From Candidatus Solincola jinzensis (GTDB lineage Bacteria; Actinomycetota; Geothermincolia; Geothermincolales; RBG-13-55-18), in assembly GCA_015711875.1 (NCBI GenBank), contig JACVJG010000193.1, positions 1 to 6,221 on the forward strand: a stretch of 6,221 bases of DNA. The letters are read 5' to 3'. The notes beneath the pieces are model-generated. The model ran no database searches. It was given only the letters and a program-made list of their open reading frames with translations, and was not told the DNA's origin. A program made the position numbers and the translations under genes. How positions within the stretch are numbered: position 1 is the first letter of the stretch; the number at the start of each line of letters is the position of its first letter. This document shows positions 5,337-6,221 of this stretch, in pieces.

Positions 5337-6221
5337 TCATTCCCAAACGGCATGGGGGCTTCTCTCTTTCGCCATCTCTACAAGCCTTTCCACCACCTCG
5401 GAGAGAGGTACGTCTCGCACGTCCCTGCCCGTGCGATCCCTTACCGAAACCGACCTCGCCTCCGCCTCCCTGTCCCCTACCACCATGGTAAAAGGGACCT
5501 TCTGCATCTGCGCGCGGCGGATCTTCATGTTCACCGTCTGGCGGTCATCATCCACCTCCGCACGGAGGCCCCTTTCCTCTAACAACCGGGCCACCTCCAA
5601 GGCATAATCAAGGTGGCGGTCGGCCACGGGCACTATCACCGCCTGCACCGGGGACAGCCACAGGGGAAGCTCTCCTGCGTAATGCTCAAGGAGCACGCCG
5701 TAAAACCTTTCGATCCCCGCCAGAACCACGCGGTGTATCATCACCGGACGGTGCGGTCGGTTGTCGGGTCCCGTGTAAGTGAGGTCGAAGCGTTCAGGGA
5801 GATTGAAATCGGCTTGCACGGTCGGTCCCTGCCAGGACCTGCCGATGGCATCCTTGAGCTTCACGTCTATTTTTGGACCGTAGAAAACCCCCTCTCCAGG
5901 GTCCAGCGAGTATGCCATCCCCATGTCCTCGAGTGCTTCACGCAGGGCACCTGTGGCCTTCTCCCACAACTCATCGCTCCCAACCGATTTTTCAGGGCGA
6001 GTGCTGAGAAAGACCTCGAACTCCTCAAAGCCGAAGGTGCGCAGGGAATAAAAAGCGAATTCCAGACATTCCCTCACCTGCTCCTCCAACTGGTCCTCGG
6101 CGCAGATAATATGAGCGTCATCCTGGGTGAAGCCGCGTACGCGCATCAGGCCGTGCAGTACCCCCGACCTTTCGTAGCGGTAAACGGTCCCCAACTCGAA
6201 GTATTTAAGCGGGAGCTCTCT
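5337..6221 (-). CDS. thrS: Threonyl-tRNA synthetase, C-terminal half (runs off right edge)
   Basis: ThrRS is a class II synthetase that charges tRNA-Thr in the cytoplasm. The last 294 residues are present, from just before motif 2 to the stop; the N-terminal TGS, editing and motif 1 regions lie beyond the window. The open frame continues to the edge (RELPLKYFELGTVYRYE), so the TTG at 6192-6194 is an internal Leu codon, not a start. In partial numbering, motif 2 Arg15, Gln33, Asp35, zinc ligand His37, Tyr114, Gln136 and zinc ligand His163 fall at a constant offset from E. coli Arg363, Gln381, Asp383, His385, Tyr462, Gln484 and His511, so the active site is intact. Motif 3 is HRVVLAGIERFYGVLLEHYAG-like (163-183). 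The anticodon-binding domain covers about 190-285. It lies upstream of the HIT gene on the same strand and is probably co-transcribed. Confidence 0.97.
   Translation of the reverse strand, partial: RELPLKYFELGTVYRYERSGVLHGLMRVRGFTQDDAHIICAEDQLEEQVRECLEFAFYSLRTFGFEEFEVFLSTRPEKSVGSDELWEKATGALREALEDMGMAYSLDPGEGVFYGPKIDVKLKDAIGRSWQGPTVQADFNLPERFDLTYTGPDNRPHRPVMIHRVVLAGIERFYGVLLEHYAGELPLWLSPVQAVIVPVADRHLDYALEVARLLEERGLRAEVDDDRQTVNMKIRRAQMQKVPFTMVVGDREAEARSVSVRDRTGRDVRDVPLSEVVERLVEMAKERSPHAVWE

Noticed and set aside
5150..5353. 67-codon minus-strand frame bridging thrS and the HIT gene
   Set aside because: It overlaps the thrS end and the HIT start in another frame, lacks a ribosome binding site, and resembles no known protein.
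4716..5582. 288-codon plus-strand frame across the HIT gene and the thrS 3' end
   Set aside because: It is antisense to two recognised genes with intact motifs; the predicted protein has no recognisable domain.
6192..6194. TTG as the start of a short thrS-like gene
   Set aside because: The conserved ThrRS sequence continues upstream in frame to the window edge (RELPLKYFE), so the codon is internal and the gene is cut by the edge.
1..6221. Mobile elements, CRISPR arrays, phage genes or toxin-antitoxin pairs
   Set aside because: There are no repeated spacer-like units, terminal inverted repeats, transposase or integrase motifs; all coding space is taken by housekeeping genes.

Overview
The window is a compact, GC-rich bacterial segment carrying six genes of the core translation and transcription machinery, and no mobile, phage or CRISPR sequence. 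The gene content fits Actinomycetota or a related deep-branching GC-rich lineage. It has a thrS-HIT pair with an N-terminally extended CxxC HIT protein, the arrangement seen in mycobacteria, next to an EF-G2-type paralogue. TGA is used as a normal stop (fusA and thrS), so the genetic code is standard. The lineage call is an inference; no phylogeny could be run.

Layout. (1) Positions 1-2128, minus strand: a rimP-nusA-infB operon. infB leaves the left edge with only its first 92 codons present. The operon starts at an extended -10 promoter (about 2099-2128). Its leader of roughly 65 nt holds a strong intrinsic-terminator hairpin (2044-2068) just ahead of the rimP ribosome binding site, which looks like an attenuator. 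ylxR (rnpM), often found between nusA and infB, is absent. (2) Positions 2129-2369: a divergent intergenic region with the promoter and Shine-Dalgarno of the next gene at its right side. (3) Positions 2370-4454, plus strand: a complete EF-G-like GTPase of the EF-G2 type, whose switch II histidine is replaced by Phe. (4) Positions 4455-4676: a convergent spacer with two hairpin structures. (5) Positions 4677-6221, minus strand: the C-terminal half of thrS, running off the right edge, followed by a HIT-family dinucleotide polyphosphate (Ap4A-type) enzyme.

How the genes relate. RimP matures the 30S subunit, NusA controls RNA polymerase pausing and termination, and IF-2 recruits initiator tRNA. 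EF-G2 is a ribosomal translocase paralogue and ThrRS charges tRNA-Thr. The HIT enzyme probably degrades Ap4A, a side product of aminoacyl-tRNA synthetases. I found no undescribed multi-gene system. The points most worth checking are the rimP leader attenuator, the EF-G2 switch II substitution, the missing ylxR and the thrS-HIT link. All six genes appear intact apart from the two cut by the window edges.
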